A stretch of DNA of 64,000 nt from Syntrophobacterales bacterium (GCA_026417655.1 JAOACS010000021.1:124001-188000); one strand, 5' to 3'. Positions 17,709-27,292 are shown, counted from the stretch's first letter. The notes: generated by a model from the sequence alone, not told the origin. Translations and numbers: made by a program.

Positions 17709-19475
17709 ATGAACTCATCATTATCTAAGACCTATCATAAGCTGTTCATGCTTGGGGTCATCCTTTGTCTCATCCTGGGGGTAGTATCGGTAAACAATTT
17801 GGCATTTGCTCAAAAAAACATTACCCGGATAGCCATTTCTCAATTTTCGATTCAGGCTCCTCCTGATCTCAACTATCTTCAGAAAGGCATCCAGAATCTT
17901 CTTATGTCAAGAATAAGTGTTCCGGGAAAGATTGATACAATCGCCTCTAACATCCCCGTAACCGGATTCTCCCCTGGCATTTCTATTAAACCAGAGGATG
18001 CCAAAAAGATAGCTAGCACCTTGGGAGCCAACCATCTCATCGCTGGAACCATAACCGCCATAGGGGAATCAGTGAGTATAGATGCCTGGTTATATAATTT
18101 AACATCAGGAGAAGAACCGAAAAAATTCTCTGCTCAGGGAATAACCCTTAGTCAGGTCATCCCCCAAGTGGATCTAATGGCAAAGGAGATTATTACCTCC
18201 CTTGGAGTCTCTCAGACGCCGGAAGTTACACCATCAACCGTTCAGAAGACCCCGCAACAGCAGACAGGTCAGTCCCGAGTAATGGAGGTTTTGGCGAATC
18301 CACTTCTTGAGGACCAAAGGATCTCTTACTTGAATCCCAATTTCCTTGAGATAACCCCTGAAGAATCCTTTCAAAATATGGGTGTATGGAGGAGTCAGAC
18401 AATACCGGAAGGCATAATTGGAATGGACGTCGGTGATGTCGATGGTGACGGGATCCAGGAGATTGTTACGATAAGTCCTAAGAAGTTAAGCATTTTCAAA
18501 CGGGCTGGCACAGCAATGAAGCTTGTGGGAGCCTATGAAGCCGGAAAACTAGAACGCTTTATTTGGTGTTCTCTGATAGATCTTAATGGAGACGGACGAT
18601 CTGAAATAGCTCTAACGGTTATGCAACAGCAGAACGCCCCCATAGGGGGTTACACCGAACAGATGACCAGAGTGGCAACCGGTTCAGAAATACCCTCATC
18701 GATTGTGTTATCCCTACAGGGGTCGTCCCTTCAGGCTATAGCGAAAAATATCCCCTTTTTCATTAACACCTTCACTACAGCCACAGGTGACAAGATATTG
18801 ATAGGACAGCGGCAGGCTCCAGAAAAGGGCTTTCTAAAGGGGATCTATGAGATGCGCCTTAAGGGCTCAAAGCTTGAACCTATTCAGGAATTACAACTCC
18901 CATCTAAATGTAACGTCTTTAACTGTGCGGTAGTAGACATAGATAACGATGGCGTCCTTGAATACGTCATTATACTGCCCGATAATCGAATGCTTCTCAC
19001 TAAAGCCAATGGCTCCGTTATGTGGAAAAGCCGACATCGTTTTGGAGCTACAACAAATTATGTCCTTGGAAAGGAGGAAGATCCTCGATATAATCAGCAA
19101 GATTATTACTATGTGCCTACTCCAATCCTTGTAACCGATCTCAATAAAGATGGAAAAAAGGAGATCGTTACAAATCGCTCCCCCGAATACAGTCGGTTAC
19201 TTCCTGCAGGTTTTAAATACTACGAAGCTGGACAGATAGTTTCTCTATCTTGGGATCAGATTGGACTTATCGAAAACTGGACAACAAGAGACCTCAGCGG
19301 AATGGTTACAAGCGTAAGAATTGCCGATACTAATGGGGATAAGATCCCAGAGCTCGTTGTCAGTGTAGTAATGGGCAAGGAGCTGCTACAAATATGGAAA
19401 ACCGAAAGTGTAATCCTTGCTTACGATCTTAATATGGACAAAAAGACTAGTAACAAGGTAACAGAAGCGAGATAG
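17709..19475 (+). CDS. Exported VCBS/FG-GAP repeat protein
   Basis: ATG 17709 is preferred over the TTG at 17700 because GGAGGT is nine bases upstream of it. The N-terminus is a signal peptide (residues 1-33, ending LAFA). Residues 35-170 resemble the FlgO/LpoB-like fold that reads a lipoprotein- or activity-type name as TolB-like (TRIAISQF start, AKKIASTLGANHLIAGTI). From about residue 225 there are calcium-binding-like repeats: DVDGDGIQEIV, DLNGDGRSEIA, DIDNDGVLEYV, DLNKDGKKEIV and DTNGDKIPELV. This suggests a beta-propeller exported to the periplasm or surface. I cannot name its partner. Confidence 0.78.
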   Translation: MNSSLSKTYHKLFMLGVILCLILGVVSVNNLAFAQKNITRIAISQFSIQAPPDLNYLQKGIQNLLMSRISVPGKIDTIASNIPVTGFSPGISIKPEDAKKIASTLGANHLIAGTITAIGESVSIDAWLYNLTSGEEPKKFSAQGITLSQVIPQVDLMAKEIITSLGVSQTPEVTPSTVQKTPQQQTGQSRVMEVLANPLLEDQRISYLNPNFLEITPEESFQNMGVWRSQTIPEGIIGMDVGDVDGDGIQEIVTISPKKLSIFKRAGTAMKLVGAYEAGKLERFIWCSLIDLNGDGRSEIALTVMQQQNAPIGGYTEQMTRVATGSEIPSSIVLSLQGSSLQAIAKNIPFFINTFTTATGDKILIGQRQAPEKGFLKGIYEMRLKGSKLEPIQELQLPSKCNVFNCAVVDIDNDGVLEYVIILPDNRMLLTKANGSVMWKSRHRFGATTNYVLGKEEDPRYNQQDYYYVPTPILVTDLNKDGKKEIVTNRSPEYSRLLPAGFKYYEAGQIVSLSWDQIGLIENWTTRDLSGMVTSVRIADTNGDKIPELVVSVVMGKELLQIWKTESVILAYDLNMDKKTSNKVTEAR

Positions 19476-19544
19476 ATTCCCTAGACTAACGGTGCATTGC
19501 ATCCTGAAGGGATGGTAAAAAAGCAAAGGATCGGAGGAAAGAAG

Positions 19545-19766
19545 ATGAAGGAACAGGTAGAAAAAGTTCTCGACAAAATTAGACCAATGCTTCAACGTGA
19601 TGGTGGTAACGTAGAACTTGTTGGCATCGAAGGAACGATAGTGAAAGTCAGATTGACTGGTGCTTGCCATGGATGCCCTATGAGCCAAATGACCTTGAAA
19701 GCAGGTATCGAGCGTATTATAAAACAGGAAGTTCCGGAAGTGACCCAGGTAGTAGCGGTTATGTAA
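19545..19766 (+). CDS. NifU-like C-terminal domain (Fe-S scaffold) protein
   Basis: This 73-residue protein is essentially the NifU C-terminal domain, with the cluster-binding CxxC in [18 protein letters not shown]. Free-standing Nfu domains hold and deliver iron-sulfur clusters. ATG 19545 follows GGAGGAAAGAAG; the earlier in-frame ATG at 19497 has no such site. It would help to mature the many Fe-S proteins of an anaerobe, including BioB and the radical-SAM enzymes nearby. A strong terminator follows. Confidence 0.93.
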   Translation: MKEQVEKVLDKIRPMLQRDGGNVELVGIEGTIVKVRLTGACHGCPMSQMTLKAGIERIIKQEVPEVTQVVAVM

Positions 19767-19802
19767 GTGCTTTTACTGTTTACCTTCCGATAATCTTAAG
19801 GT

Positions 19803-19842
19803 GGGGGTGTAGGCAAAAAACTACACTCCCTTTTCATTTTTA
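19803..19842 (+). terminator. Rho-independent terminator after the NifU-like gene
   Basis: GGGGGTGTAG (19803-19812) pairs with CTACACTCCC (19821-19830) with one G-T pair, followed by TTTTCATTTTTAA. The stem and U tract are well placed 37 bases after the stop. Confidence 0.88.
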
Positions 19843-19971
19843 ATCTCCAGAAAGCTAAAGCTAAGTTCCTAGGCTGTTTATCTAAACCGAACATTTTTCA
19901 TTTATACTCTCCATCAATTTATGGTATGCTGATACAGCGAAGTTGAACCCTCACAAGCATAAGGAGACATA

Positions 19972-20571
19972 ATGAGCGATCAGGAGCTACAAACTGCTGT
20001 TAGGGCACTGCAAATAGGGAATAAGATTAGGGAACTCAGGGAGAAAAAGCGTTATACCCTTCAGGAATTGTCTTCAAAAACTGGTCTCTCCAAGGCCCTT
20101 CTTTCGCAGATAGAAAACAATAGAGTAATTCCCCCAATCGCTACTCTACTAAGGTTGGCCAAGGCCCTTGATGTAAGTCTTAGTTATTTCTTTCAGGATG
20201 AAGTAAGGGGTCAGTCGGTTTATGTTACAAGAGCTAATGAACGTCTTAGAGTCGATCGACGTCAGCATCACAAGGAAGGAGAGGTTAATTACGTTTATGA
20301 AGCCCTCGAAACAAAAAAACACGATAAACACATGGAACCTTTCTATGTTGAATTTCCCTTCATGGATGTAGAAGAGATGGTCTTTACAAGCCACGAAGGT
20401 GAGGAATTTGTATATGTGCTAGGTGGAACTATTGAATTTCGCACCGCTAACACTGTAATTATCCTATCCACAGGTGACTCCCTATACTTTGACGCTTCCC
20501 AGGGGCATGCTTTTAGATCAGTTGACGAGAACACTGCTAAAGCCGTAATTGTGGTATGGAATAAGCCCTAG
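19972..20571 (+). CDS. XRE-family regulator with C-terminal cupin
   Basis: This 199-residue transcription factor has an N-terminal helix-turn-helix of the Cro/XRE type (residues 20-75, TLQELSSKTGLSKALLSQIE) and a C-terminal cupin barrel (about 110-195, with EEFVYVLGGTIEF and GDSLYFDASQGHAF). The family senses small ligands through the cupin and often controls neighbouring metabolic genes; here the radical-SAM gene follows after ten bases. The ligand is unknown. The AAGGAG site precedes the ATG. Confidence 0.9.
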   Translation: MSDQELQTAVRALQIGNKIRELREKKRYTLQELSSKTGLSKALLSQIENNRVIPPIATLLRLAKALDVSLSYFFQDEVRGQSVYVTRANERLRVDRRQHHKEGEVNYVYEALETKKHDKHMEPFYVEFPFMDVEEMVFTSHEGEEFVYVLGGTIEFRTANTVIILSTGDSLYFDASQGHAFRSVDENTAKAVIVVWNKP

Positions 20572-20581
20572 ACTGTAAGAT

Positions 20582-22384
20582 ATGAAGTCCTTAAAAATAC
20601 TCTTCCTTCAACTTCCCCTTCAATCTCATGATTATTGCTACAATCTAGCCCATGTTCCCCTTGCCGGAGGTGTTCTCTCGGCCTTTCTCCACAGTCGAAT
20701 CCCCCAAGCAGAGGTCTCCCTTCTCGATCCTCTAGTGACCTGTTGTGGAAGCACAACAAGTATATGCCACTCCATACTGTCTGAAGACCCCGATGTTGTT
20801 GCCATGAGTTGTTACCTCTGGAATACTGAAAGATCCCTTTATATAGCTCATAAACTCCGAAAGGAGGGATCAAAGGCCCTCATAATGGCAGGGGGACCAG
20901 ATGTTCACCCCGACAATACCATCCTTAATACACCAGATTGTCCCTTCGATTTATTCATTGTAGGAGAAGGTGAGGGAGCCCTACTGGAGACTATTTACCA
21001 TCTTATTACCTCTGGAGACCTGAGTGTAGCTCCAAGAACTTTTATAAAATCGGCCCCAACGGAGCTAGTCGAAATACCATCACCCTATATCAAAGGCTTT
21101 CTATCTCCCCCTTTTGAAGGGCCTCTTTTGATAGAATCCTCTAGAGGATGTCCTTACCGTTGTAAATACTGTTACTACCATCACAACGCTTCTGGCGTAA
21201 CAGCCTTTCCTTATGAGAGAATCATTGAAGAGATCTCCTGGGCCCGTAGTTCTGGCATAAGGGAAATAACCTTCGTAGATCCAAGCTTTACATCGCGTCC
21301 CAACCTGAAAGGGCTTCTTGATCTACTCATTTCGGCAAATAAAGACGGTTTCTTCAGCTTCTACGCGGAGCTAAACGCTGAATTCTGTGATGATGACCTG
21401 GCTCTGAGACTTGCCAAGGCTGGATTCAAACAGGTAGAGGTTGGGCTTCAAAGTACCAACCCAAAGGCCCTTAAAGCTATAGGACGTCCCGTAAAACTCG
21501 AAGCTCTAAAAAGGGGGATAAGGGCGCTGAAATCAAAGGGAATTAAAGTTATGGTAGATCTTATAGTAGGTCTTCCAGAAGATACGAAGGAGGATCTTTT
21601 CCGGGCTATTGATCTCTGCCTATCCGAAGATCTTTTTGATGAATTAAGTCTCTACCCTCTTAGCCTCCTTCCAGGGACAGTCTTGAGAAATCAAGCCAAA
21701 AGGATGAACATTATCTACGATCCCCTACCTCCCTATTATGCAAGAAGGACTTCCTGGATAAATGAAGAGGACATAAAACTCGTATTTCAATATGCCGAAG
21801 AAGTAACAGCCATTGATTACTTCCCTCCAGAACCCCCTATAAAGGATCCTCCTCTAAGGTCGGTCCTATGGACATTAAAACCAGAAGACGATCTCAAATC
21901 ATGGTGTAGAGCCATCTTAGAACATCCCGCCATTGGGCAAGCCCTCATATTTGAACTGGATAAGGAGGATTGGTGGTTGGAGAGAGAATTACTCGAAGAG
22001 TTTATAAGGGAGCTTCTCGAGAGGGATCCCTTTTTGCTAATTTCTTGGATCATAAAGGAAAAGTCCTTAAGCTCCCTTCCAGAAAACATTAGGCTTAAGA
22101 TCCTTAAATCTCTCTTCGTTGACAGAAACCATTACAAAGACAGAGAATGGTTCTCAACTTCAAGTTCAACTAAATCCATACAAGTCTTCGTTGAAATACT
22201 AGCCAATGAAGGAAAAACCCTTCTGTGGATTACTCCAGAATTAACCTACCGTAAAGATAAAGAACTATGGCTAATCACAACCTGTGATGAACGCGACTTT
22301 GAAAAAGAGGCTATATTCCTAAGAGCCTGCCAACTTTTAGGAATTTCCAGAAACACCCCCTATCGTATAGTCTTCACCCATTGA
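20582..22384 (+). CDS. B12-binding-type radical SAM protein
   Basis: This 600-residue protein has an N-terminal cobalamin-binding-like Rossmann domain (residues 1-150, DPDVVAMSCYLWN and IMAGGPDVHPD). It is followed by a radical-SAM core whose iron-sulfur cysteines lie in SSRGCPYRCKYCYYHH (about residue 185). The C-terminal 180 residues match the extension found on many such proteins (DUF4080-like). These enzymes use a 5'-deoxyadenosyl radical, but the substrate of this class is unknown. It starts ten bases after the XRE-cupin gene. Its last 48 bases overlap the 3' end of bioB on the other strand. Confidence 0.87.
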   Translation: MKSLKILFLQLPLQSHDYCYNLAHVPLAGGVLSAFLHSRIPQAEVSLLDPLVTCCGSTTSICHSILSEDPDVVAMSCYLWNTERSLYIAHKLRKEGSKALIMAGGPDVHPDNTILNTPDCPFDLFIVGEGEGALLETIYHLITSGDLSVAPRTFIKSAPTELVEIPSPYIKGFLSPPFEGPLLIESSRGCPYRCKYCYYHHNASGVTAFPYERIIEEISWARSSGIREITFVDPSFTSRPNLKGLLDLLISANKDGFFSFYAELNAEFCDDDLALRLAKAGFKQVEVGLQSTNPKALKAIGRPVKLEALKRGIRALKSKGIKVMVDLIVGLPEDTKEDLFRAIDLCLSEDLFDELSLYPLSLLPGTVLRNQAKRMNIIYDPLPPYYARRTSWINEEDIKLVFQYAEEVTAIDYFPPEPPIKDPPLRSVLWTLKPEDDLKSWCRAILEHPAIGQALIFELDKEDWWLERELLEEFIRELLERDPFLLISWIIKEKSLSSLPENIRLKILKSLFVDRNHYKDREWFSTSSSTKSIQVFVEILANEGKTLLWITPELTYRKDKELWLITTCDERDFEKEAIFLRACQLLGISRNTPYRIVFTH

Positions 22385-23332
22385 GAAGGAATGTTCTACT
22401 TCATGAACCATTTTTAGATCCTCCTCTAGAGGGTTTCCTTTAGTTGTAAGATAGTTTCCTACCATAAGACCATTTATGGCTGTCTCAAGGGCCTTTCTTT
22501 GAAAGGATCCAAGAGCACGTTCTCGTCCTCCACAGAGTCTCAAAATACCTGATGGAAAAACCAGTCTAAAAACTCCAAGAGTCTTTAAAATTTCTCCCAC
22601 GGGAAGGGGAGGCTGATCGGCAAGAGGTGTTCCAGGAATAGGATTAAGGATGTTTATAGGGACCGACGAAATATTGGCATCTTTTAGGATAAACATCATA
22701 TCTATACGATCTTCTTCGCTTTCGCCCATGCCAAAAATTCCGCCCGAACATACCTCAAGTCCCGCCTCTTGAGCTATACGAATGGTTTCTATACGCGAAT
22801 CGAACGTATGGGTAGTGCAGATACGAGAATAAAAGGTTCTGGAGGTTTCTATGTTATGATGGTAAGTGGTTACTCCCACTTCCTTTAAAGCAGCAGCCCT
22901 TTCCTTATCAAGGCTCCCCAAGGAAGCACAAAAAGAAAGCGATGGAACCTCCTTTTTAAGAACTTCAAAAATGTCTAAGATCTTTTTGAACTCTCTTCTG
23001 CTTAGCTTTCCACCACTTGTTACCAGAGAAAAACGCTCTACTCCTACTTCCACCATTCGTTTTGCCTTAGCTAGGGCCTCTTCAGCGGAAATTACTGGAT
23101 ACTCGGGAGCTCCCGTCCGATACCAAGAAGATTGAGCACAAAAGGCACAATCTTCGGAACACTTTCCAGAACGGGCATTGATTATGGCACAGAGGTGAAC
23201 CTTAGCTCCACAGAAACGGTATCTTGTCGAACGGGCCTCCATAAGAAGCTGATCTATTTCCCCGTCGGAAATTTTTATTCTTTGTAGCGCTTCCTTCTTA
23301 CTAACACCTACTTCCCCCATTTCCCCCTCCAC
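22337..23332 (-). CDS. bioB: Biotin synthase
   Basis: BioB inserts sulfur into dethiobiotin to form biotin. This 331-residue radical-SAM enzyme has the cluster motif GKCSEDCAFCAQS (residues 50-62) and the conserved YHHNIETS and GGIFGMGE elements. It ends with the LTTKGNPLEEDLKMV region typical of BioB. ATG 23332 has a GGAGGG site. No other bio gene is visible in the window, so the other steps must be elsewhere or biotin precursors imported. Its 3' end overlaps the upstream radical-SAM gene. Confidence 0.96.
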   Translation of the reverse strand: MEGEMGEVGVSKKEALQRIKISDGEIDQLLMEARSTRYRFCGAKVHLCAIINARSGKCSEDCAFCAQSSWYRTGAPEYPVISAEEALAKAKRMVEVGVERFSLVTSGGKLSRREFKKILDIFEVLKKEVPSLSFCASLGSLDKERAAALKEVGVTTYHHNIETSRTFYSRICTTHTFDSRIETIRIAQEAGLEVCSGGIFGMGESEEDRIDMMFILKDANISSVPINILNPIPGTPLADQPPLPVGEILKTLGVFRLVFPSGILRLCGGRERALGSFQRKALETAINGLMVGNYLTTKGNPLEEDLKMVHEVEHSFSMGEDYTIGGVSGNS

Positions 23333-23451
23333 CTATTAATACCAAAGACCACGAAGATATGAATTCTATTATTGCAAATAAGTAAGCCCTAATTATATAG
23401 TCTTTTGGATGTTAATTTCTTAATAGCTAACCTAACCTTAGAAAAGTTTTT

Positions 23452-24537
23452 ATGGAAGCACCAAAAGCCTCAATACTTGTTGTGGACGATGATCTACTCA
23501 TAATCGAAATGATATGCGCCTTTCTTACATGTAAGGGCTATCTATGCCGGCAGGCGGCCACTTTAGATGAAGCACTCAAAATTATCAATAGAGAATCTAT
23601 TGATGTGAGTATAGTAGATGTGTTTTTAAAAAACGAATCTGGCGTGGCTCTAGTGAAAGAACTAAGCAATAGGCAGCCCCCTATACCCTCTATTGTGATC
23701 ACAGGGATAGAGGATGAGAATATAGCTCGCCTTGCCCTGGATGCTGGTGCCTATGGCTATTTGACCAAGCCATTTAGTTTTCTAGAATTGCTAGTAAACA
23801 TCGAGGGGGTACTTAAAAGGCGGCGACTGGAAGAGCTGAGAGATCGCTACAATTGTGAATTGGAGGATATGGTTAAAGAAAGAACAAGGCATTTGGAGAT
23901 TGCTTTAAATCTTCAGCGCCAAATAATAACCGGTGTAGTCCAGGCTATATCGGAGGTTGTGGAGGTTAGAGATCCCTACACATCGGGACACCAATATCGA
24001 ACGGCCCAGCTCGCTTCAGCTATTTCTAAACTCCTTGGTTTGGACAAGGAAAAGATAGAATCCATATACTTGAGCTCGCTTTTACACGACATAGGTAAGA
24101 TATCGGTGCCAGCAGAGATCTTGACAAAACCAGGAAAACTTGACTCGGTGGAATTCGAACTAATAAAGCGTCATCCCCTTGTGGGATATAAGATTTTAAA
24201 AAATATTCCCTTTCCCTTCCCTATTCATGATATTGTTATCCAGCATCACGAGCGCCTGAATGGTTTAGGATACCCCAGGGGACTGAAAGGTAACGAAATA
24301 ATGATGGAGGCTAGAATCATTGCCGTTGCTGACGTTGTTGAGGCCATGATGACCCACAGACCCTACCGACCTGCCTTTGGGCTTGATGCAACCTTGGAGG
24401 AGGTTTCAAGACAAAAGGGTAAATCTTTGGATCAGGATGCAGTAGAGTGTTGCATCGAATTGTTTAAATCCCGTAATTTTTCCCTAAAAGAAAAAAAACC
24501 CATTTCACGGATTCTACAGGAAACACCAGACATTTAA
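23452..24537 (+). CDS. Response regulator with HD-GYP phosphodiesterase domain
   Basis: Of the 361 residues, 1-120 form a receiver domain (ILVVDDD at 9-15, phospho-acceptor in VSIVDVFLKN, near Asp53). Residues 170-340 form an HD-GYP domain (LLHDIGKISVP and HHERLNGLGYPRGL). HD-GYP proteins hydrolyse cyclic di-GMP, so it likely adjusts motility or biofilm formation when phosphorylated. No clear Shine-Dalgarno sequence precedes ATG 23452. No kinase is adjacent. Confidence 0.92.
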   Translation: MEAPKASILVVDDDLLIIEMICAFLTCKGYLCRQAATLDEALKIINRESIDVSIVDVFLKNESGVALVKELSNRQPPIPSIVITGIEDENIARLALDAGAYGYLTKPFSFLELLVNIEGVLKRRRLEELRDRYNCELEDMVKERTRHLEIALNLQRQIITGVVQAISEVVEVRDPYTSGHQYRTAQLASAISKLLGLDKEKIESIYLSSLLHDIGKISVPAEILTKPGKLDSVEFELIKRHPLVGYKILKNIPFPFPIHDIVIQHHERLNGLGYPRGLKGNEIMMEARIIAVADVVEAMMTHRPYRPAFGLDATLEEVSRQKGKSLDQDAVECCIELFKSRNFSLKEKKPISRILQETPDI

Positions 24538-24544
24538 TCATATG

Positions 24545-24585
24545 GGGGATACCTCCTTCGCACACACGGGAGGCTATCCCCTTTT
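24545..24585 (+). terminator. Rho-independent terminator of the HD-GYP gene
   Basis: GGGGATA, then CCTCC, pairs with GGAGG, C, TATCCCC across an 11-base loop; TTTT follows. The stem is bulged at one base. Confidence 0.75.
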
Positions 24586-24602
24586 GGGTTCTAGGAGGCC
24601 TA

Positions 24603-26258
24603 TTATTTAGAGAAGAAGTCTTGATAAAACTTCCTAAGATCTCGCTTAAGAATTTTTCCTGTAGGAGTTTTAGGAAGCGACTCTATAATTATAACAGCCT
24701 TTGGAACCTTAAAACCAGCAAGTTCTCTCTTACAGAGATCGATAATCTCATCTTCCCTTATAGTTTGACCAGGTTTTGGTACTACAATTGCGGTAACAGC
24801 CTCAACCCACTTAGGATGGGGCAACCCTACCACTGCCACCTCGGAGACTCTCGGATCCTTGTAGATTACTTCCTCTACTTCACGGGTTGAAACATTCTCT
24901 CCACCCGTCTTTACCATATCCTTCTTGCGATCAACTACGGTGATGTATCGATCCTCATCATATACACCAACATCTCCAGAATGGAACCAACCGCCCTTCA
25001 TGGCCTCATCGGTCTTATCCGGATCCTTAAAATACATAAGCATAACATGGGGACCCCTTCCGCATATTTCGCCTGGAATTCCAGGCCCATCAATCGGACG
25101 GCAAAAATCATCAAGAAGAGTGGTTTCCATATTCAGTCCGCCCATACCTGCGGAACCAGGTTTGCGCAGTTGATCCGCAGGTTTTAAAATAGTGTGGTAG
25201 GGAGACAGTTCGGTCTGACCATAGTAATTATAAAGTCTTTGACACGAAGGAAGGCGTCGTTGAATCTCTTTTAACACCTCAACTGGCATAATGGATGCCC
25301 CATAGTAACCCTTTTTGAGAGAGGAAAGGTCTCGTTTATCGAAGTCTGGATGCCTTAAGAGCCCTATCCATACGGTAGGTGGCGCAAAGAAGACCGTCGC
25401 CCGATATTTCTCAATGGACTCAAGAATTACCGGGATATCAGCCTTTGGAAGAAGGATATTGGTAGCGCCCACCCATAAGAAGGGTGTTAAAAATACGTCT
25501 CTTTGGGCACAGTGGAATATAGGGAGAGCATTGAGATTCACATCATCGGTCGAATACTCTCCATCAACAATACAACCCATATATTCAGCAAGAAGGGACT
25601 GATTGGTGAGCACAACGCCCTTTGGAAGAGCCTCAGTTCCACTTGTGTAAGTCATCTGCACAGGATCTTCGATATAGAGATCAACATCTGGTTCTTCAGG
25701 AGAAGCTCCTACCATCCACTCTTCAAAATTAAGCCATCCTTGTGGAGCTGGCAATCCAGCACCTTGACTGGACCATATCCAGTGCTTTACCCCTGGCATC
25801 TGATCCCGAGCCTCTTCAACAAGGTCATAAAGGGCATCTTCAACTATAAAGATTTTAGCCTCCGAGTGATTAATGCAATAAGCAATATCCTTTCCCCGAA
25901 GAAGATAGTTAATAGCGAGATAAACACCACCGGCCTTTGCTGTTCCAAGCCAGGTAAGAACATGATGAATGGTATTATGGGCAAGTATTGCAACGCGATC
26001 GTATCTCTTAAGTCCAAGAGAAAGGAGAGCATTGGCTACACGATTTATAGCTTCATCAAGCTGAGAATAAGTAAGGGTTGTATCGCGAAATATAAGAGCT
26101 GGTTTATCGGGATAGCGATAGGCACTTCGGTGAACAATATCCGCAACTACCCACCTAGTAATCCGGTTGTAGCGTTTTCTTAAAAACTGGACTGTCCTAG
26201 GTTCCAAATAATTAAAAAATTCTCGTTCTTCTGGTGTAAAAGATGGGAACTCTTTCAT
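24603..26258 (-). CDS. AMP-forming acyl-CoA synthetase
   Basis: The enzyme activates a carboxylic acid as acyl-AMP and then acyl-CoA. The 551-residue protein carries the ANL-superfamily motifs: P-loop-like MTYTSGTEALPKGVVLT (A3), GWFHSGDVGVYD (A7), DRKKDMVKTGGENVS (A8) and the C-terminal catalytic lysine in LPKTPTGKILKRDLR (A10). The length and the long-chain-type ligand pocket order fit FadD-like or medium-chain ligases, but the acyl substrate is not readable. It follows the Cys-rich gene by 49 bases, so the pair is probably co-transcribed. Confidence 0.92.
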   Translation of the reverse strand: MKEFPSFTPEEREFFNYLEPRTVQFLRKRYNRITRWVVADIVHRSAYRYPDKPALIFRDTTLTYSQLDEAINRVANALLSLGLKRYDRVAILAHNTIHHVLTWLGTAKAGGVYLAINYLLRGKDIAYCINHSEAKIFIVEDALYDLVEEARDQMPGVKHWIWSSQGAGLPAPQGWLNFEEWMVGASPEEPDVDLYIEDPVQMTYTSGTEALPKGVVLTNQSLLAEYMGCIVDGEYSTDDVNLNALPIFHCAQRDVFLTPFLWVGATNILLPKADIPVILESIEKYRATVFFAPPTVWIGLLRHPDFDKRDLSSLKKGYYGASIMPVEVLKEIQRRLPSCQRLYNYYGQTELSPYHTILKPADQLRKPGSAGMGGLNMETTLLDDFCRPIDGPGIPGEICGRGPHVMLMYFKDPDKTDEAMKGGWFHSGDVGVYDEDRYITVVDRKKDMVKTGGENVSTREVEEVIYKDPRVSEVAVVGLPHPKWVEAVTAIVVPKPGQTIREDEIIDLCKRELAGFKVPKAVIIIESLPKTPTGKILKRDLRKFYQDFFSK

Positions 26259-26307
26259 GACAATTCCTCCTAGAATGTTTAGACCCTAAGGTCAATTGAG
26301 AAACAAC

Positions 26308-27051
26308 CTATCCAACAAGAGTGAACTTCCAAGCGCACCACCATTCTTCAGGGTGTTCATCGGGAGGGCACCCAACACACTCCGTCTTAATACGAGGATC
26401 AATCATTTCCGCAAAGGTGGGATATTCCACAAGGCCAACGGACTTACAGGGGTAATCGGGAAGTCCCTTTCGTTTTCTTGCCATCTGAACCCTACATTCA
26501 TTCATACGGAAGATAAAGCTTTTTTCATCCACATCTTCTATAGACTGCTTGTTAATCCTAGCATAGAGCCTAAAGCTAAGGGCTCTTTTAAGACCGTCTA
26601 GACCAGGAAGGTCCAAAAGGCCTAGAAGTTTTTTAATTCGATAGGCCTCGTAGGGAGAAAAGCGGGTCCAACAGATGTCATTACATCGCTTAGCGTAATC
26701 CATTCCGTAGGATTTTTCTACAGCCTGAAACCATACACCGTCGTTAGCAAGCCAGTTAACACAGACAGCATCGAGAATGTCCCAAAGTTCCTGCTCAGAC
26801 TTGTTCTTAAGAGCGACAGGGATACCATTTTCCACGGGAAAACCAAGAACCTTAGAAAGTCGCTGGACAATGATGTTCCAAGAAAGATCTCCCGCCTCCT
26901 GTTCAATTTCTACAGCCCTATGGATCCCCAATTGGTAATCCACCTCCCTAAACCAGCAACCGTAATGAACAATAGTTCTCCTTACCCCATCCATAATCCA
27001 TTGAATTAAGAGCTCCTTAGAAATACCCTTGTGGTAATCGTAACTATTCAT
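26308..27051 (-). CDS. Conserved Cys-rich protein of unknown function (DUF6125-like)
   Basis: The 247-residue soluble protein has conserved-looking Cys and Trp motifs in the C-terminal half: MNECRVQMARKRKG near 190, YPCKSVG near 205, TECVGCPPDEHP near 230 and WWCAWKF at the end. I recall a deltaproteobacterial and archaeal family with this pattern (DUF6125), although I cannot confirm the number here. Cys spacing suggests metal or cluster binding. It is the first gene of a pair with the acyl-CoA synthetase, hinting at aromatic or fatty-acid metabolism, but that link is inference. Confidence 0.7.
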   Translation of the reverse strand: MNSYDYHKGISKELLIQWIMDGVRRTIVHYGCWFREVDYQLGIHRAVEIEQEAGDLSWNIIVQRLSKVLGFPVENGIPVALKNKSEQELWDILDAVCVNWLANDGVWFQAVEKSYGMDYAKRCNDICWTRFSPYEAYRIKKLLGLLDLPGLDGLKRALSFRLYARINKQSIEDVDEKSFIFRMNECRVQMARKRKGLPDYPCKSVGLVEYPTFAEMIDPRIKTECVGCPPDEHPEEWWCAWKFTLVG

Positions 27052-27107
27052 TTCCCATCTCCTACGCTACCTGTTTAACGGCTGTCTCCTAGTTTCGACT
27101 TTAAAAA

Positions 27108-27121
27108 AACTAATTTTAGTT
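27108..27121. promoter_or_regulatory. Inverted repeat in divergent intergenic region
   Basis: AACTAA and TTAGTT flank a two-base centre, 57 bases upstream of the Cys-rich gene. This symmetric site in the 303-base gap before ftsH could be an operator. No regulator gene is adjacent. Confidence 0.3.
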
Positions 27122-27262
27122 AGATTAAAAAGATTCTAATCGACCGTCAAGGAGGAAGGGATTCAATTCAAAGGACTCCCGGAGGAGGGTTAATTTTTTT
27201 TAAAAAACGCTGAAACGTCAACTAATTAACGCTTAAGATTACTTTTTAGTAAGTCATTCCTC

Positions 27263-27292
27263 TTGGCCAATGGACGAAAAAGACATTATGAT
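27263..27292 (+). promoter_or_regulatory. Candidate promoter of the ftsH operon
   Basis: TTGGCC (27263-27268) and TATGAT (27287-27292) are 18 bases apart, about 60 bases before the ftsH start. The region also has AT-rich stretches. The rest of the 303-base gap contains no gene that I can see. Confidence 0.4.

Noticed and set aside
25503-26183. 226-codon plus-strand frame within the acyl-CoA synthetase
   Set aside because: It is long but antisense to a gene with all family motifs; it arises from codon composition.
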